Positions 14,378-15,846 of a DNA stretch of 15,846 bases are shown in pieces. Position numbers and translations under genes: made by a program. The stretch spans positions 1 to 15,846 of the forward strand of contig SFNW01000033.1 of the NCBI GenBank assembly GCA_004554105.1. The letters are read 5' to 3'. This stretch comes from Clostridiales bacterium (GTDB lineage: Bacteria > Bacillota > Clostridia > Oscillospirales > CAG-272). The notes beneath the pieces are model-generated. The model worked only from the letters and a program-made list of their open reading frames with translations. It was not told the origin of the DNA and did no database searches. Positions within the stretch are counted from its first letter, which is position 1; each line of letters starts with the position of its first letter.

Positions 14378-14425
14378 CCCTCATCCGTCGCCTACGGCGA
14401 CACTTTCCCCGGGGGAAGGCGAGGC
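14378..14425. repeat. Second palindromic repeat type, adjacent to the first
   Basis: This stretch has two back-to-back hairpins: GTCGCC-tac-GGCGAC (14387-14401) and TTCCCC-GGGGGAA around 14405-14417. It is non-coding and directly abuts the element at 14348. I recall similar sequence as a common dispersed repeat in gut clostridial genomes, but cannot confirm that here. Confidence 0.55.
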
Positions 14426-14434
14426 ATCGTAAAG

Positions 14435-14466
14435 TCCCGCGCAAATGCGCGGGATTTTTCTTTTTT
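14435..14466 (+). terminator. Intrinsic terminator of the marR-ABC operon
   Basis: TCCCGCGC (14435-14442), loop AAAT and GCGCGGGA (14447-14454) form a perfect 8-bp GC stem, followed by TTTTTCTTTTTT. Confidence 0.92.
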
Positions 14467-14474
14467 CGCAAAAA

Positions 14475-14512
14475 TGAAAGACTTTGAAAAAATTTTTGAA
14501 AGATTTTGAAAG
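14475..14512 (+). promoter_or_regulatory. Candidate DeoR/FruR operator: four TGAAA direct repeats
   Basis: TGAAAG or TGAAAA occurs at 14475, 14485, 14497 and 14507, spaced 10, 12 and 10 nt, just upstream of the -35 box at 14520. DeoR-family proteins often bind tandem direct repeats. No experimental site for this protein is known to me. Confidence 0.5.
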
Positions 14513-14519
14513 AAAATGC

Positions 14520-14548
14520 TTGACAATGAAATGGTTTGACGGTATAAT
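14520..14548 (+). promoter_or_regulatory. Consensus promoter of the deoR-fruK operon
   Basis: A perfect TTGACA (14520-14525), 17-nt spacer and perfect TATAAT (14543-14548). Transcription should start near 14555, about 40 nt before the ATG. Such a strong promoter upstream of a repressor gene fits an operon that is normally held off. Confidence 0.92.
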
Positions 14549-14595
14549 GATGGCAGAACAGAAAAATCAACATAAAAGCAGAGGCAACAGAACGA

Positions 14596-15339
14596 ATGTT
14601 TGAAGAGAGAGCTTCAAAAATCATTTCCTATATAGAAAGCAAGGGCACTGCGAGCATTTCCGAGCTTGCCGCCGCCCTCGACACAAGCGAATCCACGGTG
14701 CGGCGCGACATCGGCAGGCTGGACGAGCTCGGAAGGCTGAAAAAGGTCTACGGCGGTGCGGCGCGCATCGGCAATTCGTTTTTCACCGACGAATTTGACG
14801 TTGAGACAAAGTCAGGCATCAACAAAGAGCTGAAAACGCGCATTGCGGAATATGCCGCAGGGCTGATTCACAACGACGACCTCGTGTATATCGACGCCGG
14901 CACGACAACGCTCTCGATGATTCCCTTCATCAAAGCGCCGAACGCGGTTTTCGTAACCAACGGCATCGCGCACGCAAAGATGCTCACACAGGCGGGGCTT
15001 AAAACCTACATCACCGGCGGTCAGCTGAAGCTCGTGACCGAAGCCGTTGTCGGACACGACGCGGTTCGCTTTATTGAGAAATACAATTTCACCAAGTGCT
15101 TTATGGGCACAAACGGCGTTGACCTTGTGCGGGGCTTCACCACGCCCGATATCGACGAGGCTTCTATTAAGGAAGCCGCGGTCAAGCGCGCGTATGTCGC
15201 GTATGTGCTTGCCGACTCTTCAAAATTCGGGCAGGTATCGTCGGTTACTTTCGCAGAAATTGACAAAGCCTGCATTATTACCGACAAACTTACAAACGAT
15301 ATGTATAATAAAAAGACTGTTGTGAAGGTGGTAGAGTAA
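14596..15339 (+). CDS. DeoR-family transcriptional repressor (FruR-like)
   Basis: The 247-residue protein has the DeoR N-terminal helix-turn-helix, ISELAAALDTSESTVRRDIG (21-40), ending in the usual KVYGGA. A C-terminal sugar-phosphate sensor domain follows with YIDAGTTT (98-105), FVTNG (119-123), TGGQ (140-143), FTTPDIDEA (181-189) and LADSSKFG (205-212). Proteins of this type next to 1-phosphofructokinase usually respond to fructose 1-phosphate. GAGG lies 11 nt before the ATG. fruK begins 1 nt past its stop, so the two are cotranscribed. The ligand is inferred from the neighbour only. Confidence 0.94.
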   Translation: MFEERASKIISYIESKGTASISELAAALDTSESTVRRDIGRLDELGRLKKVYGGAARIGNSFFTDEFDVETKSGINKELKTRIAEYAAGLIHNDDLVYIDAGTTTLSMIPFIKAPNAVFVTNGIAHAKMLTQAGLKTYITGGQLKLVTEAVVGHDAVRFIEKYNFTKCFMGTNGVDLVRGFTTPDIDEASIKEAAVKRAYVAYVLADSSKFGQVSSVTFAEIDKACIITDKLTNDMYNKKTVVKVVE

Positions 15340-15340
15340 T

Positions 15341-15846
15341 ATGGTTTATACGGTTACTTTCAATCCGGCGATAGACTATTGCATGCAGACGGGCAAAATC
15401 GACTTCGGCAAAACGAATCGCTCGTCGGCGGAAAGTCTGTACTTCGGCGGAAAAGGCATCAATGTCGCGGTGATTCTCGTGCGGCTCGGCGTTCCGGCAA
15501 AGGCACTCGGCTTTATCGCGGGCTTTACGGGCGACGCGCTTGAAAAGGCAGTCGCGGAATACGGCGTCGAAACCGATTTTATCCGGCTTGAGAGCGGCTA
15601 TACCCGCATCAATGTCAAGCTGAAGGGCGAATGCGAGACCGAAATCAACGCGCAGGGTCCCGCCATTACCGAAAAGGAACTCGAAACCTTTTTTGAAAAA
15701 CTCGATACGCTTACGGCGGGCGATACGCTCGTGCTTGCCGGCAGCGTGCCGGGTACTCTGCCCAAGGACACCTATGAAAGAATCCTTGAGCGGCTCGATG
15801 GGCGCGGAATCCGCTTTGTGGTGGACGCGACGAAGGAACTGCTGTC
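15341..15846 (+). CDS. fruK: 1-phosphofructokinase (N-terminal 168 residues; gene runs off the window)
   Basis: This is a PfkB-family sugar-phosphate kinase that would phosphorylate fructose 1-phosphate to fructose 1,6-bisphosphate, between a fructose PTS and glycolysis. The visible N-terminal half starts VYTVTFNPAIDY, typical of FruK and LacC. It has the PfkB signature 1 GGKGINVA (36-43), the substrate-binding region GFTGDAL, and VLAGSVPGTLP, where the glycine-rich loop sits. The C-terminal ATP site with the catalytic aspartate lies beyond the edge. AAGGTGG precedes the ATG, which is 1 nt past the deoR stop. Tagatose-6-phosphate kinase (LacC) is the alternative; the DeoR neighbour favours FruK. 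Confidence 0.9.
   Translation, partial: MVYTVTFNPAIDYCMQTGKIDFGKTNRSSAESLYFGGKGINVAVILVRLGVPAKALGFIAGFTGDALEKAVAEYGVETDFIRLESGYTRINVKLKGECETEINAQGPAITEKELETFFEKLDTLTAGDTLVLAGSVPGTLPKDTYERILERLDGRGIRFVVDATKELL

Overview
The window looks like chromosomal DNA from a fairly GC-rich, low-profile Firmicute, most likely an uncultured gut clostridium (Oscillospirales-like). The evidence is a short-form HisG paired with HisZ, strong GGAGG ribosome sites, sigma-A promoters of TTGACA/TATAAT type, a DeoR-fruK pair and a BmrCD-like ABC pair. The species assignment is inference from gene content and repeat style, not from a database match.

Layout. (1) 1-6603, minus strand: a compact histidine operon read hisZ-hisG-hisD-hisC-hisB-hisH-hisA-hisF. 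It is driven by a promoter at 6575-6603, and hisF runs off the left edge. Most genes overlap or abut; the one real gap (1281-1389, hisH/hisA) holds a palindromic repeat. HisI/HisE functions are not in the window. (2) 6604-7322: non-coding and repeat-dense. A near-tandem array of GTAGGG-headed hairpins (about 6637-7001) is followed by a duplicated block related to the 3' flank of the neighbouring tRNA (7033-7301) and a 21-bp-stem terminator. (3) 7323-7500, minus: tRNA-Arg(TCT) then tRNA-His(GTG), with an excellent promoter at 7526-7554. (4) 7598-10075, minus: a three-gene operon of a PflX-like radical SAM protein, an SGNH esterase/lipase and a YbaK-type tRNA deacylase. (5) 10109-14466, plus: promoter and palindromic operator, a MarR regulator, then two ABC half-transporters that look like a heterodimeric multidrug exporter with one degenerate ATP site, closed by a repeat pair and a terminator. 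(6) 14475-15846, plus: tandem TGAAAG motifs, a consensus promoter, a DeoR-family (FruR-like) repressor and the start of 1-phosphofructokinase, probably the head of a fructose PTS operon.

The protein-coding content is conventional. The unusual material is the repeats: a hairpin family whose stem sequences differ but stay self-complementary, found in the array, inside the his operon and after the ABC operon; one array member whose loop is expanded into a multibranched structure; and a block in which tRNA T-arm sequence recurs in inverted orientation around the tRNA terminator. No CRISPR, phage, transposase or recognisable defence system is present.
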